From assembly GCA_001898855.1 (NCBI GenBank), contig MKVN01000041.1, forward strand, positions 1 through 42,731: a stretch of 42,731 nt of DNA, in the 5' to 3' direction. Position numbers and translations under genes: made by a program. Origin of the DNA: Micrococcales bacterium 73-13. Its GTDB lineage: Bacteria; Actinomycetota; Actinomycetes; Actinomycetales; Microbacteriaceae. The notes under the pieces are model-generated. The model was given only the letters and a program-made list of their open reading frames with translations. It searched no databases and was not told the DNA's origin. Positions 24,849 through 33,708 of the stretch are shown here, piece after piece (the first letter of the stretch is position 1; each line of letters starts with the position of its first letter).

Positions 24849-26486
24849 ATGCCCGAGAACGACGGCTCCGCCGAGCTCGACGTCCTGATCGTCGGCGCCG
24901 GCTTCGGCGGCATCCACATGCTGCAGCGCGCGAAGGCCGAGGGCTTCACGGCCCGGGCGCTCGAGCGCGGCGCCGGCATCGGCGGCACCTGGTACTGGAA
25001 CCGGTACCCCGGCGCACGCTGCGACTTCGACTCGTTCGACTACTCCTACGAGTTCGACCCCGAGCTCGAGCAGGAATGGACCTGGTCGGAGCGCTACCCG
25101 TCGCAGCCGGAGATCCTGCGCTACCTCGATCACGTCGTCGACCGCTACCGGCTCCGCGACGACATCCGGCTGGAGACGACGGTCACCGCCGCGAGCTGGG
25201 ACGAGGAGCGCGCTCGCTGGACGGCGACCGCGCAGGGTCCGGACGGAGAGGAGACCCTCGGCGCGCGGTTCCTGGTGCTCGCCACCGGCGCGCTCTCGCT
25301 GCCGCGCATCCCGGACATCGAGGGCCTCGACGCCTTCGCGGGCGAGGTGCTGAGCACGGCGGCCTGGCCGGAGCAGCCGCCGGAGCTCGCCGGGCGGCGC
25401 GTCGCCGTCATCGGCACCGGCTCCTCCGGGGTGCAGGTCGTCCCGCCGATCGCGGACGTCGCCGAGCGCCTCACGGTGCTGCAGCGCACGCCGTCCTACG
25501 TGGTGCCGGCCAGGAACCACCCGGTCTCCGCCGAGGCCTACGCGCGGATCCTCGCCGAGGCCGGACCGCGCCGGGCGAGGGCCAGGGAGGGCTTCCTCGG
25601 CGTCGACTTCCCGGCCGCCGGGCCGTCCGCGAAGGCGGCGAGCCCCGCGGAGCGCGAGCGCGCCTTCCAGGAGCGCTGGGACCTCGGCGGCTCGGCGATC
25701 CTCGGCTCCTACTTCGACCTGCTCATGGACCGGGAGTCGAACGACCTGCTCGTCGACTGGCTGAAGGCGAAGGCGCGCGCTATCGTGCACGATCCGGAGA
25801 CCGCCGCCGTGCTGACCTCCCAGGACTACCCGGTCGGCGCCCGCCGGATCGTCATCGACACCGACTACTACGACACGTTCAACCGGGAGCACGTCGACCT
25901 CGTCGACCTGCGGCGCGAGCCGATCCGGCGCTTCGTCCCGGAGGGCGTGGTCGTCGGCGACGAGCGCCTCATCCCGCTCGACGCCGTGGTGTTCGCGACC
26001 GGCTTCGACGCGCTCACCGGGCCGATCCTGCGGATCGACCTCCGCGGCCGCGACGGCCGCTCGCTCGCCGAGGAATGGGCCGACGGACCGGTCGCGAACC
26101 TCGGCGTCCAGGTCGCCGGCTTCCCGAACCTGTTCCTGATCTCCGGCCCGCTCAGCCCCTCGGTGATGGCGAACGTCGTCAAGGCGATCGAGCAGCACGT
26201 CGGCTGGCTCGGCGACCTGCTCGCGCACGCCCGCGACGAGGGCGTCGAGCTGATCGAGACCGAGCCGGAGCCGCAGGCGGCCTGGGTCGAGCAGGTGCGG
26301 GAGATCGCCGCCGGCACGCTGCTGATGGCCGGCGACTCCTGGTACCTCGGCGCGAACGTGCCCGGCAAGCCGCGCGGCTTCCTCGCCTACGTCGGCGGGA
26401 TCCCCGCGTACCGGCAGGCCCTCGCCGACGTCGCCGACTCGGGCTACCGCGGCTTCGTGCTCGGCCGCCGCCAGGCCGCCGGCTGA
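24849..26486 (+). CDS. Flavin-containing Baeyer-Villiger-type monooxygenase
   Basis: A 545-residue type I Baeyer-Villiger monooxygenase (CHMO/PAMO-like), which uses NADPH and O2 to turn a ketone into an ester or lactone. Two Rossmann motifs are present: FAD GAGFGG (16-21) and NADPH GTGSSG (189-194). GIGGTWYWNRYPGARCD (43-59) is typical. The family fingerprint FxGxxxHxxxW(P/D) reads FAGEVLSTAAWP (163-174): F, G, W and P fit but the His is Ser169 (codon 25353-25355). The rest, including ATGFDALTGP and GPLSPSVMANV, is normal. The start is ATG 24849, downstream of GGAGGCGGCC. It is divergent from the SDR and followed by a lipase, suggesting the order alcohol, ketone, ester, acid. Confidence 0.93.
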   Translation: MPENDGSAELDVLIVGAGFGGIHMLQRAKAEGFTARALERGAGIGGTWYWNRYPGARCDFDSFDYSYEFDPELEQEWTWSERYPSQPEILRYLDHVVDRYRLRDDIRLETTVTAASWDEERARWTATAQGPDGEETLGARFLVLATGALSLPRIPDIEGLDAFAGEVLSTAAWPEQPPELAGRRVAVIGTGSSGVQVVPPIADVAERLTVLQRTPSYVVPARNHPVSAEAYARILAEAGPRRARAREGFLGVDFPAAGPSAKAASPAERERAFQERWDLGGSAILGSYFDLLMDRESNDLLVDWLKAKARAIVHDPETAAVLTSQDYPVGARRIVIDTDYYDTFNREHVDLVDLRREPIRRFVPEGVVVGDERLIPLDAVVFATGFDALTGPILRIDLRGRDGRSLAEEWADGPVANLGVQVAGFPNLFLISGPLSPSVMANVVKAIEQHVGWLGDLLAHARDEGVELIETEPEPQAAWVEQVREIAAGTLLMAGDSWYLGANVPGKPRGFLAYVGGIPAYRQALADVADSGYRGFVLGRRQAAG

Positions 26487-26527
26487 GCCGCCCGGCCCCG
26501 CCCGGCCCGCTCCGGTACGCTCGCGGC

Positions 26528-27736
26528 ATGCCCGCGAGCCGCCTCCGCCGAGCGGTCGGCGCGATGCTGGTCGCGGCGCTCGCGCTCGGCGCGCTGACCG
26601 GCTGCGAATGGGCGCGGCGGATCCTGGTCGGCGCCGAGGAGGAGATCCATGAGGGGCCGTTCTACACCCCGCCGACGCCGATGCCGAGCGGGCGACCCGG
26701 CGACGTGCTGCGAGCCGAGCCGATCCGCAGCGCCGCGGCAGGCGTGTCCGCCTACCGCGTGATCTACCACTCCACCGACCTGGACGGCGCCGACATCCTC
26801 GTCTCCGGGGTGGTCGCCGTGCCGCAGGGCACGCCGCCCGCCGGCGGCCGCACGGTCGTCGCGTGGGGGCACCCGACGACCGGCGCCGAGGTGCGCTGCG
26901 CGCCCTCGGTCGGCGTCGACCCGTTCGTCAGCATCGAGGGGTTCGACGCGCTCATCGCGCGCGGCTACGCCGTGGTGGCGACCGACTACGCCGGGATGGG
27001 CATGCCCGGCGTCGACTCGTACCTGATCGGCGGGACCGAGGGCCGGAACGTGCTCGACGCGGTGCGCGCCGCCCAGCGGCTCGACATCGGGGCGAGCGGC
27101 CGCGTCGCGCTGTGGGGGCACTCGCAGGGCGGGCAGGCGGTGCTGTTCGCCGCGCAGCTCGCCGAGTCCTATGCGCCGGAGCTGGAGATCGAGTCGATCG
27201 CCGTCGCCGCGCCCGCCGTCGACCTCGGCGGGCTGCTGCAGGCGGACGTCGACGACGTCTCCGGCGTCACGATCGGCGCCTACGCGTTCAGCGCCTTCGC
27301 CTCCGTCTACGCGGACACGCCCGGCGTCGACCTGTCGACGATCCTGTCGCCCGGCGCGATCGGGATCCTGCCGGAGATGGACTCGCTCTGCCTGCTCGGC
27401 CAGAACCAGCGGCTGCACGAGCTCGGCGCGCCCTACATCGACGGCGGCTTCCTGATCGCCGACCCGACCGCGACCGAGCCGTGGGCGGCACTGCTGCGGC
27501 AGAACACGCCGGGCGGCTCCCGCTACGACGCGCCGCTGTTCGTCGCCCAGGGGAAGGACGACCGGCTCGTGCGGCCGGAGCTGACCGAGGCCTTCGTCGC
27601 CTCGCAGCGCGCGCTCGGCACCGACGTGACGAGCCTGTCCATCCCCGGCACCGGCCACGGCCTCGTCGCGCTGCGGGCGCTCGACGAGCTGCTGCCGTGG
27701 ATGCAGCGCCACGCGCCGCCGCGGCTGACCGGCTGA
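26528..27736 (+). CDS. Lipoprotein alpha/beta hydrolase, secretory-lipase-like
   Basis: A 402-residue extracellular hydrolase. A signal peptide with lipobox LTGC (Cys26) predicts lipid anchoring at the outer membrane face. The fold is alpha/beta hydrolase of the secretory lipase (LIP) type: VVAWGHPTTG (oxyanion region), nucleophile Ser199 in GHSQGG, acid Asp in QGKDDRLV and His in GTGHGLVALR. It should cleave esters or lactones outside the membrane. ATG 26528 is 6 bases after TACGCT (26516-26521), without a Shine-Dalgarno sequence, so initiation is likely leaderless. It lies 41 bases after the BVMO gene. Ester hydrolysis after Baeyer-Villiger oxidation is a sensible pairing, but the external location argues for a separate role such as lipid scavenging. 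Confidence 0.9.
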   Translation: MPASRLRRAVGAMLVAALALGALTGCEWARRILVGAEEEIHEGPFYTPPTPMPSGRPGDVLRAEPIRSAAAGVSAYRVIYHSTDLDGADILVSGVVAVPQGTPPAGGRTVVAWGHPTTGAEVRCAPSVGVDPFVSIEGFDALIARGYAVVATDYAGMGMPGVDSYLIGGTEGRNVLDAVRAAQRLDIGASGRVALWGHSQGGQAVLFAAQLAESYAPELEIESIAVAAPAVDLGGLLQADVDDVSGVTIGAYAFSAFASVYADTPGVDLSTILSPGAIGILPEMDSLCLLGQNQRLHELGAPYIDGGFLIADPTATEPWAALLRQNTPGGSRYDAPLFVAQGKDDRLVRPELTEAFVASQRALGTDVTSLSIPGTGHGLVALRALDELLPWMQRHAPPRLTG

Positions 27737-27801
27737 CGCGCGTGCAATGCTCGCCACCGGCTCCCGGTCCCGGCAGAATGGCAGCCGGAGCGGGGAGCAC
27801 G

Positions 27802-28290
27802 ATGGTCGACGATGCCGGAGGGCGCAGACGGATCGTCTACGTCGACATGGACGGCACGCTCGTCGACTTCGCGACCGGCGTCGCCCGGATCGACCCCGAC
27901 GTCGCGGCGCCCTATCTCGCGCGGGACCACCCGGACGAGATCCCCGGCGTCTACGCGCTGATGGACCCGATGCCCGGCGCGGTGGAGGCCTTCGCCCGGC
28001 TCGCCGAGCGCTTCGACGCGTACATCCTGTCGACCGCCGCCTGGCACAACCCCTCGGCCTGGACCGACAAGCTCGAGTGGGTGCAGCGCCGCTGGGGCGC
28101 CGGCGAGGACTCGCCGGCCTACAAGCGGCTGATCCTCAGCCACCACAAGGACCTGAACCGCGGCGACGTGCTGATCGACGACAACGCGATGCACGGCGCC
28201 GCGCAGTTCCAGGGGGAGTGGATCCGGTTCGGCTCGCCGGAGTTCCCCGACTGGGACGCGGTGCTGCGCCGCCTCCTCCCGCCCCACTGA
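27802..28290 (+). CDS. HAD-family 5'(3')-deoxyribonucleotidase-like protein
   Basis: A 162-residue HAD phosphatase of the NT5C (5' nucleotidase, deoxy, C type) group. Motif I is VDMDGTLVDF with nucleophile D15 and D17, motif II is ILSTAAWHNPSAW, and motifs III/IV are K in YKRLILSHHKDLNRGDVLIDDN with the acidic IDD. It is likely to dephosphorylate (deoxy)nucleoside monophosphates in the cytosol. ATG 27802 has GGGGAG seven bases upstream; CAGAAT at 27774-27779 may be a -10. It is flanked by the lipase and CrtC-like genes on the same strand with no obvious functional link. Confidence 0.9.
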   Translation: MVDDAGGRRRIVYVDMDGTLVDFATGVARIDPDVAAPYLARDHPDEIPGVYALMDPMPGAVEAFARLAERFDAYILSTAAWHNPSAWTDKLEWVQRRWGAGEDSPAYKRLILSHHKDLNRGDVLIDDNAMHGAAQFQGEWIRFGSPEFPDWDAVLRRLLPPH

Positions 28291-28331
28291 GCCGCAGACC
28301 CGAACACCACGACCAGCACGAGAGGACGGCC

Positions 28332-29423
28332 ATGGCCGCGCACGACATCCCCGACACCCCCGAGACCCGGGCCGCGATGGAGCAGGCGCAGACGGACGCG
28401 CTCCAGCGCAACGGCCTGAAGGCCGGCACCGTCGAGCTCTGGGAGGACGGCTATCGCGCTGCGAAGGCCGCCGACAGCACCTTCGAGTGGTGGTACTTCG
28501 ACTGCCAGCTCGACGACGGCTCGACCCTGGTCGTGACGTTCTCGAACAAGCCGCACACCGCGCCCGACGGCCCCGTCACGCCGACGCTGCTGGTGATCCG
28601 CCAGCAGCCGGACGGCTCCAGCGTGCACCTGGAGCCGGCCTTCGGCGCCGAGGAGTTCTCGGCGAGCACCGAGCGCTGCGACGTCCGGATCGGCGCGAGC
28701 ACCGTGCGCGGCGACCTCGACCGCTACGAGCTGCACGTCGAGGTCGAGGGCATCGTCGCCGACGTGGTGATCGATCGCGAGGCGCCGTCCTGGCGGCCCG
28801 GCGCCGGGTTCTCCTACTTCGACCAGGCGAAGACCTCGTACCTCGCCTGGGTGGTGCCGGTGCCCTACGGCACGGTCCGCGCGACGATCGCGGAGGGCGG
28901 TGCGACGAAGGAGCTCGCCGGCTCGGCCTACCACGACCACAACTGGGGGAACAGGCTGATGGGCTCGTTCCTCGACCACTGGTTCTGGGGCCGGGCGCAC
29001 ATCGGCGACTACTCGCTCGTCTACGTCCGAATGACGACGAAGGGCTTCATGGGCATGGGCGTCATCAACATCCCGACGTTCTACCTCGCCAAGGGCGGCG
29101 AGCTCGTCACCGACGACATGCTCCCGCTGCGGCTGGAGACCGCCGACGAGGTCCCCGGCCCCGGGCACCAGAGCTACCCGACGAGGCTCGACTGGACCTG
29201 GCGCACCGACGAGGGCTCGATCTCGCTCACCGTGCGCGACCCGAAGCTCATCGAGTCGCTGGACATGCGCGTCGAGCACAAGGGCTTCGCGAAGGTGCTG
29301 CACGCCGGCGACCACCCGATGTACTACGACTTCAACGCCGACGCCGTGCTCGAGATCGACCTCCCGCACCTCAAGGATCGCGTCGAGGGCCGCACCCTCT
29401 TCGAGAAGATGATGTTCCACTGA
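28332..29423 (+). CDS. CrtC/AttH-like lipocalin-fold protein
   Basis: A 363-residue soluble protein with the hallmarks of the CrtC/AttH (hydroxyneurosporene-synthase-like) double-lipocalin fold: FEWWYFDCQLDDGS near 50, a mid-protein SAYHDHNWGNRLMGSFLDHW, and a C-terminal EHKGFAK..YYDFN. CrtC hydrates carotenoid or isoprenoid double bonds; many relatives are isomerases or cyclases of terpenoids and polyketides. No signal peptide is visible. The start is ATG 28332, with GAGAGGA upstream. Placement among a BVMO, a lipase and an alcohol dehydrogenase hints at terpenoid or other hydrophobic small-molecule metabolism. That remains inference, since no carotenoid genes are in the window. Confidence 0.8.
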   Translation: MAAHDIPDTPETRAAMEQAQTDALQRNGLKAGTVELWEDGYRAAKAADSTFEWWYFDCQLDDGSTLVVTFSNKPHTAPDGPVTPTLLVIRQQPDGSSVHLEPAFGAEEFSASTERCDVRIGASTVRGDLDRYELHVEVEGIVADVVIDREAPSWRPGAGFSYFDQAKTSYLAWVVPVPYGTVRATIAEGGATKELAGSAYHDHNWGNRLMGSFLDHWFWGRAHIGDYSLVYVRMTTKGFMGMGVINIPTFYLAKGGELVTDDMLPLRLETADEVPGPGHQSYPTRLDWTWRTDEGSISLTVRDPKLIESLDMRVEHKGFAKVLHAGDHPMYYDFNADAVLEIDLPHLKDRVEGRTLFEKMMFH

Positions 29424-29502
29424 CCGCTGCGGCCGTCGATCCGGGCACGCACGGGGTCGCGGACCGGGGGAGGAGGGACGAGAGAGGGCGGGAGGGGCGC
29501 GA

Positions 29503-29508
29503 TAGCAT
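29503..29508 (+). promoter_or_regulatory. -10-like element before the alcohol dehydrogenase gene
   Basis: TAGCAT, with transcription expected near 29515, about 37 bases before the dehydrogenase ATG. It follows a purine-rich tract (29464-29499). No good -35 was found. Confidence 0.3.
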
Positions 29509-29551
29509 CGAGGAGGTCCGCGACGGGGCGGGCCGGATGGGATGCCGTGCC

Positions 29552-30655
29552 ATGAGAGTCACCGCCGCCGTCGCCGAGACCGTCGGAGCGCCGCTGCGCA
29601 TCCGGGAGCTGGAGCTCGACGAGCTCCGCCCTGACGAGGTCCGGGTGCGGCTCGTCGCGACCGGGGTGTGCCACACCGACGCGGTCGTCCGCGACGGCTG
29701 GATCCCGACCGGCTTCCCCATCGTGCTCGGGCACGAGGGCGCCGGCGTCGTGGAGGCGGTCGGCTCGACGGTCGCCGACCTCGCGCCCGGCGACCACGTC
29801 GTGCTGACGGTCGCCAGCTGCGGGGTGTGCCGCAACTGCCGATCCGGGCACCCGTCCTACTGCCTGGACTCCTACGGGCAGAACTTCGCCGGCGGCCGCG
29901 GCTTCGGCACCGACCACGCCTTCGAGGGCGCCGACGGCGAGGAGGTGCACTCGCACTTCTTCGGGCAGTCGTCGTTCGCGACGCACGTCAACGCCGCCCG
30001 GCGCAGCGTCGTCAAGGTGCGCGACGACGTGCCGCTGGAGCTGCTGGGCCCGCTCGGCTGCGGCGTGCAGACCGGCGCCGGCGCCGTGCTCAACGTGCTG
30101 CGACCGGGCCCCGGCGACTCGATCGCCGTGTTCGGCACCGGCGCGGTCGGGATGTCCGCGGTGCTCGCCGCGGTCGCCGCGCGCGCCTCGACGATCATCG
30201 CGATCGACGTGAACGACGATCGGCTCGCGCTCGCGGCGGAGCTCGGTGCGACGCACACCGTCAACGGCGGCCGGGAGGACGCCCTGGAGCGGATCCGCGA
30301 GATCACCGGCGGCGGGGTGCGCTTCGCGCTCGACACGACGGCGGTCCCGAGCGTGTTCACCACGATGGTCGACTCGCTCGCGCCGGCCGGCCACGCCGGG
30401 GAGATCGGCGCCGCGAAGGCCGGCACGATCGGCGGCATCGACATCGGGACCACGCTCGGCAAGGGGGTCACCGTCTCCTTCATCCTCGAGGGCGACTCGG
30501 TGCCGCACCTGTTCATCCCGGAGCTCATCGAGCTCTGGCGGGGCGGCGCGTTCCCGTTCGACCGGCTGGTGCGGACCTATCCGTTCGCCGAGATCAACAC
30601 GGCGTTCGAGGACTCGGAGCACGGCGGCACGATCAAGCCGGTCGTGCTGTTCTGA
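29552..30655 (+). CDS. Zinc alcohol dehydrogenase, aryl-alcohol-dehydrogenase-like
   Basis: A 367-residue medium-chain zinc alcohol dehydrogenase. Catalytic zinc ligands are C40 (GVCHTD) and H61-E62 (LGHEGAGVVE), with the third Cys in LGCGVQTGAG. The structural zinc site has C90, C93, C96 and C104. The Rossmann motif is VFGTGAVGMSAV. The segment YGQNFAGGRGFGTDHAF and HFFGQSSFATH resemble benzyl-alcohol (XylB-type) dehydrogenases. It should oxidise an alcohol to an aldehyde or ketone with NAD+. ATG 29552 is chosen because the family begins with the MKVTAAV pattern; the ribosome site is weak. It probably works with the local BVMO or another oxidative step. Confidence 0.93.
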   Translation: MRVTAAVAETVGAPLRIRELELDELRPDEVRVRLVATGVCHTDAVVRDGWIPTGFPIVLGHEGAGVVEAVGSTVADLAPGDHVVLTVASCGVCRNCRSGHPSYCLDSYGQNFAGGRGFGTDHAFEGADGEEVHSHFFGQSSFATHVNAARRSVVKVRDDVPLELLGPLGCGVQTGAGAVLNVLRPGPGDSIAVFGTGAVGMSAVLAAVAARASTIIAIDVNDDRLALAAELGATHTVNGGREDALERIREITGGGVRFALDTTAVPSVFTTMVDSLAPAGHAGEIGAAKAGTIGGIDIGTTLGKGVTVSFILEGDSVPHLFIPELIELWRGGAFPFDRLVRTYPFAEINTAFEDSEHGGTIKPVVLF

Positions 30656-30691
30656 GCCCCGCACCGGGCCGGGTTCGGGCAGACTGACGGC

Positions 30692-31165
30692 GTGCTCCCC
30701 AGATTCCTCAGGCCGCCCGTCGCGTGGGTGTCCCGCACCCGGGTGTTCCGCCGGATGGGCCCGCGGGTGATGCCGCGCCTGGAGCGGGCGACGCGGTTCC
30801 TGAATCGCGGCCGGACGCCGATCTCCGGCGCGATCGTCCCCTCGCTCGTGCTGCACTCGATCGGCGCGAGGTCGGGGGAGCCGCGCCGGACCGAGCTGAT
30901 GTACTGCCCGGACGGCGAGGACATGCTGATCACCGGCAGCAACTTCGCCGGCGACCGGCACCCGGGGTGGACCGCGAACCTCGCCGCGCATCCGGAGGCG
31001 TTCGTCGAGGTGCGGGGCCGCCGGATCGACGTGCGGGCGACCCGAGTGCCGCCCGAGGAGCGCGAGGCGACCTGGGCGCTGCTCGAGCGGAACTGGCCCG
31101 GCTACCGCAAGTACGAGGTCGCCGCGGGCCGCGAGCTGCGGATCTTCCGGCTCACCCCGCGCTAG
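30692..31165 (+). CDS. Ddn-like deazaflavin (F420)-dependent nitroreductase family protein
   Basis: A 157-residue split-barrel protein of the F420-dependent nitroreductase (Ddn) family found in mycobacteria and other actinobacteria. Landmarks: LHSIGARSGEPRRTELMY, ITGSNFAGDRHPGWTANLAAHP and the C-terminal WPGYRKYEVAAGRE. These proteins reduce quinones, nitro compounds or lipophilic molecules with F420H2, often at the membrane; the N-terminal RPPVAWVSRTRVFRRMGP is amphipathic. GTG 30692 lies 6 bases after CAGACT (30680-30685) and lacks a Shine-Dalgarno, so it is likely leaderless. It converges on the MFS exporter gene with 12 bases between stops. Confidence 0.88.
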   Translation: MLPRFLRPPVAWVSRTRVFRRMGPRVMPRLERATRFLNRGRTPISGAIVPSLVLHSIGARSGEPRRTELMYCPDGEDMLITGSNFAGDRHPGWTANLAAHPEAFVEVRGRRIDVRATRVPPEEREATWALLERNWPGYRKYEVAAGRELRIFRLTPR

Positions 31166-31177
31166 CCCGACGGCGGC

Positions 31178-32674
31178 TCAGTGCAGCATCGCGCCGGCCG
31201 GGACCGGGCCGTCCTGCGGCGCGGGCCTGCGGATGAAGAACGAGAGCACGACGATCGCGATCGCGGCGATCGCCGCGACGACGAGCGCGCCGTGGGTGCC
31301 GAGCGCGACCGACTCCGGGGTGATCTCGGTGCCGCGGCCCGACGCGTAGATGACCATGAACACCGAGGTGCCGAGCGCGCCGGCGATCTGCTGCACGGTG
31401 CTGATCCCGGCGCTCGCGTAGGTGTAGTACTTCGGGTGCACGCCGGCCATCGCGACGGTGAAGAGCGGGGAGAACAGCAGCGCGAGCCCGGCGCACAGCA
31501 CCAGGTAGAGCGCGACCACGGTCCACTTCGACGCGTCGGGGGTGAACAGGAAGGCCATCAGCCAGAGCGCGGCGGTCGTGATGAACGCGCCGGGGATGAT
31601 GAGCGGCCGCGGCCCGATCCGGTCGTACAGTCCGCCGACGACCGGCCCGGCGAGCCCCATCAGCAGCCCGCCCGGCATGACCATGAGGCCGGACTGCAGC
31701 GGGTCCGCGCCGAGGCCCTCCTGGATGTAGAACGGCAGCAGGGTGAGCGAGCCGAACAGGATCGCGTTCATCACGACCATCGTGATGACCGACCAGGTGA
31801 ACGCCCGCGAGCTGAAGATGCGCAGGTCGATGAGCGCCGAGTCGGTGCGCTGCAGGCGCAGCTGCCGCCAGACGAACAGGCCGAGCGCGACGAGGCCGAC
31901 CAGGATCGGCACCCACGGGGCGAGCTGCTCGCGGTCGTCGACCCGGTCGCCGAAGGTGGAGAGCCCGTAGATCAGGCCGCCGAAGGCGAAGATCGACAGG
32001 ATCACGGAGAGCACGTCGACCGGGACGCGCGAGGTCTCGGTGATGTCGGCCATCCGCCAGATGCCGAGCAGCAGCGCGATGACGCCGAGCGGCAGCACGA
32101 TGACGAAGAGCGCCGGCCACGGCAGGTAGGTCACGATCACGCCGCCGGCGAGCGGACCGAGCACGGGGGCGACCGAGATGACCACGCCGATCAGGCCCAT
32201 CATGACGCCGCGGCGCGCCGGCGGCACGAGCGTCATGATCGAGGTCATCAGCAGCGGCGTCATCACGCCGGTGCCGGCCGCCTGCAGCACCCGCGCCAGC
32301 AGCAGCACCCCGAACTGCGCGGAGACCGGCAGCAGCGTCGCCGCGCCGCCGACCGCGGTGCCGGCGACGAAGAGGGAGATCGCGCCGATGAACACCGCCC
32401 GCGTGGTGAACCGCTTCATCAGGAAGCCGGTGAGCGGGATGACGACCGCCATCGTGAGCATGTAGGCGGTCACCAGGAACTGACCGGTCACCGGGTCGAG
32501 GCCGAGGTCCTTCATGATCGTCGGCAGCGCCACCCCGACGATCGTCTCGTTGAGCATGACGACGAACGCCGAGGCGAGCAGCAGGGCGAGCACGACGCGA
32601 TGCGCCGGTGACAGCCGGGCGGGCTCGGGCGTCGCGGAGGGGGCGGGGACGGGCGCGGACGCGTCGGTGCTCAC
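31178..32674 (-). CDS. MFS drug exporter, DHA2 (14-TM) type
   Basis: A 498-residue major-facilitator exporter with about 14 membrane helices. Family motifs: LNETIVGVALPTIMKDLG in helix 1 (motif D1), an altered motif A LMKRFTTRAVF, and motif C-like VLGPLAGGVI in helix 5. It should export drugs or metabolites by proton antiport. The start is GTG 32674. CATGAT ends 6 bases upstream on this strand and no Shine-Dalgarno is seen, so leaderless initiation is possible. It follows the TerC gene on the same strand (16-base gap) but has its own promoter-like hexamer. No regulator is adjacent. Confidence 0.92.
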   Translation of the reverse strand: MSTDASAPVPAPSATPEPARLSPAHRVVLALLLASAFVVMLNETIVGVALPTIMKDLGLDPVTGQFLVTAYMLTMAVVIPLTGFLMKRFTTRAVFIGAISLFVAGTAVGGAATLLPVSAQFGVLLLARVLQAAGTGVMTPLLMTSIMTLVPPARRGVMMGLIGVVISVAPVLGPLAGGVIVTYLPWPALFVIVLPLGVIALLLGIWRMADITETSRVPVDVLSVILSIFAFGGLIYGLSTFGDRVDDREQLAPWVPILVGLVALGLFVWRQLRLQRTDSALIDLRIFSSRAFTWSVITMVVMNAILFGSLTLLPFYIQEGLGADPLQSGLMVMPGGLLMGLAGPVVGGLYDRIGPRPLIIPGAFITTAALWLMAFLFTPDASKWTVVALYLVLCAGLALLFSPLFTVAMAGVHPKYYTYASAGISTVQQIAGALGTSVFMVIYASGRGTEITPESVALGTHGALVVAAIAAIAIVVLSFFIRRPAPQDGPVPAGAMLH

Positions 32675-32690
32675 CCGAGCATCATGCCAG

Positions 32691-33698
32691 TCAGGCGCCG
32701 TCGCCGGGGGCGCCGGATCCGTCGCCGCGCCGCGCGTCGAGGCGGAGCCGGATCAGGGAGGCGACGATCGCGATCGCCATCGCCACGACGATGAACAGCA
32801 GCGACGCCCAGGTCGGGATCTCCGGCGCCCAGGCGATGCCCTGCCCGCCGTTGATGAACGGCAGCTCGTTCTCGTGCATGGCGTGCAGCACCAGCTTCAC
32901 GCCGATGAAGGCGAGGATCGCGGCGATGCCGTACTTGAGGTACACGAGCCGCTCGACGAGGTCGCCGAGCAGGAAGTACAGCTGCCGCAGGCCCATCAGG
33001 GCGAAGACGTTGGCGGCGAACACGATGAACGCGCTCTGCGTGATGCCGAAGATCGCCGGGATCGAGTCGAGCGCGAAGACGAGGTCGGTGATCCCGAGCG
33101 AGATGAGCACCACGATGACGGGCGTCCACGCCCGGCGGCCGTCGATCACGACCCGCAGCCGGGTGCCGTGGAACTCGTCCGTCGAGTGGATGCGGCGCCG
33201 GATGAGCGCGAGCAGCCGGTTCTCCCGCTGCTCCTCGTCCTCGTGGCCGGTGAAGGCCTGGTTCCAGGCGGTGTACACCAGGAAGGCGCCGAACAGGTAG
33301 AAGACCCAGGTGAAGTTCTCGATGAGCGCCGCGCCGAGCAGGATGAAGGCCGCGCGCAGCACGAGCGCGACGATGATCCCGGCCATCAGCAGCGGCTGCT
33401 GCAGCCGCCTCGGCACCGCGAAGCGGCCCATGATGATGAGGAAGACGAACAGGTTGTCCACCGAGAGCGAGTACTCGGTGAGCCAGCCGGCGACGAACTG
33501 GCCCGCGTGCTCGGCGTCCCCGATCGCCCACAGCACGCCGGCGAAGATCAGCGCGAGCACGACGTAGAACGCGACCCACAGCGAGCTCTCCCGGGTGGAC
33601 GGGATGTGCGGCCGGCGGAACGCGATGACGACGTCGACGACGAGGATGAGCGTGAGGATCGCGAGCGATCCCAGCTCGAACCACGGGTTCAGGGCCAT
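32691..33698 (-). CDS. TerC/Alx-family membrane protein, likely Mn2+ exporter
   Basis: A 335-residue TerC-family integral membrane protein with eight or more helices. The two family signatures, SVDNLFVFLIIM (near 79) and FALDSIPAIFGIT (near 209), carry acidic residues that could bind metal in the membrane. Alx/MeeF/YkoY relatives export manganese or metallate exoenzymes. ATG 33698 has GAAAGG at 33704-33709, which abuts the closing helix of a yybP-ykoY riboswitch in the leader. This strongly supports a manganese-linked role. A cytoplasmic loop (about 150-190) is highly charged. Confidence 0.93.
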   Translation of the reverse strand: MALNPWFELGSLAILTLILVVDVVIAFRRPHIPSTRESSLWVAFYVVLALIFAGVLWAIGDAEHAGQFVAGWLTEYSLSVDNLFVFLIIMGRFAVPRRLQQPLLMAGIIVALVLRAAFILLGAALIENFTWVFYLFGAFLVYTAWNQAFTGHEDEEQRENRLLALIRRRIHSTDEFHGTRLRVVIDGRRAWTPVIVVLISLGITDLVFALDSIPAIFGITQSAFIVFAANVFALMGLRQLYFLLGDLVERLVYLKYGIAAILAFIGVKLVLHAMHENELPFINGGQGIAWAPEIPTWASLLFIVVAMAIAIVASLIRLRLDARRGDGSGAPGDGA

Positions 33699-33708
33699 GG
33701 ACGCCTTT

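Noticed and set aside
29464..29499. Purine-rich tract upstream of the alcohol dehydrogenase as a functional triplex or regulatory element
   Set aside because: Short and irregular; no mirror symmetry or repeat unit that would support a specific role.
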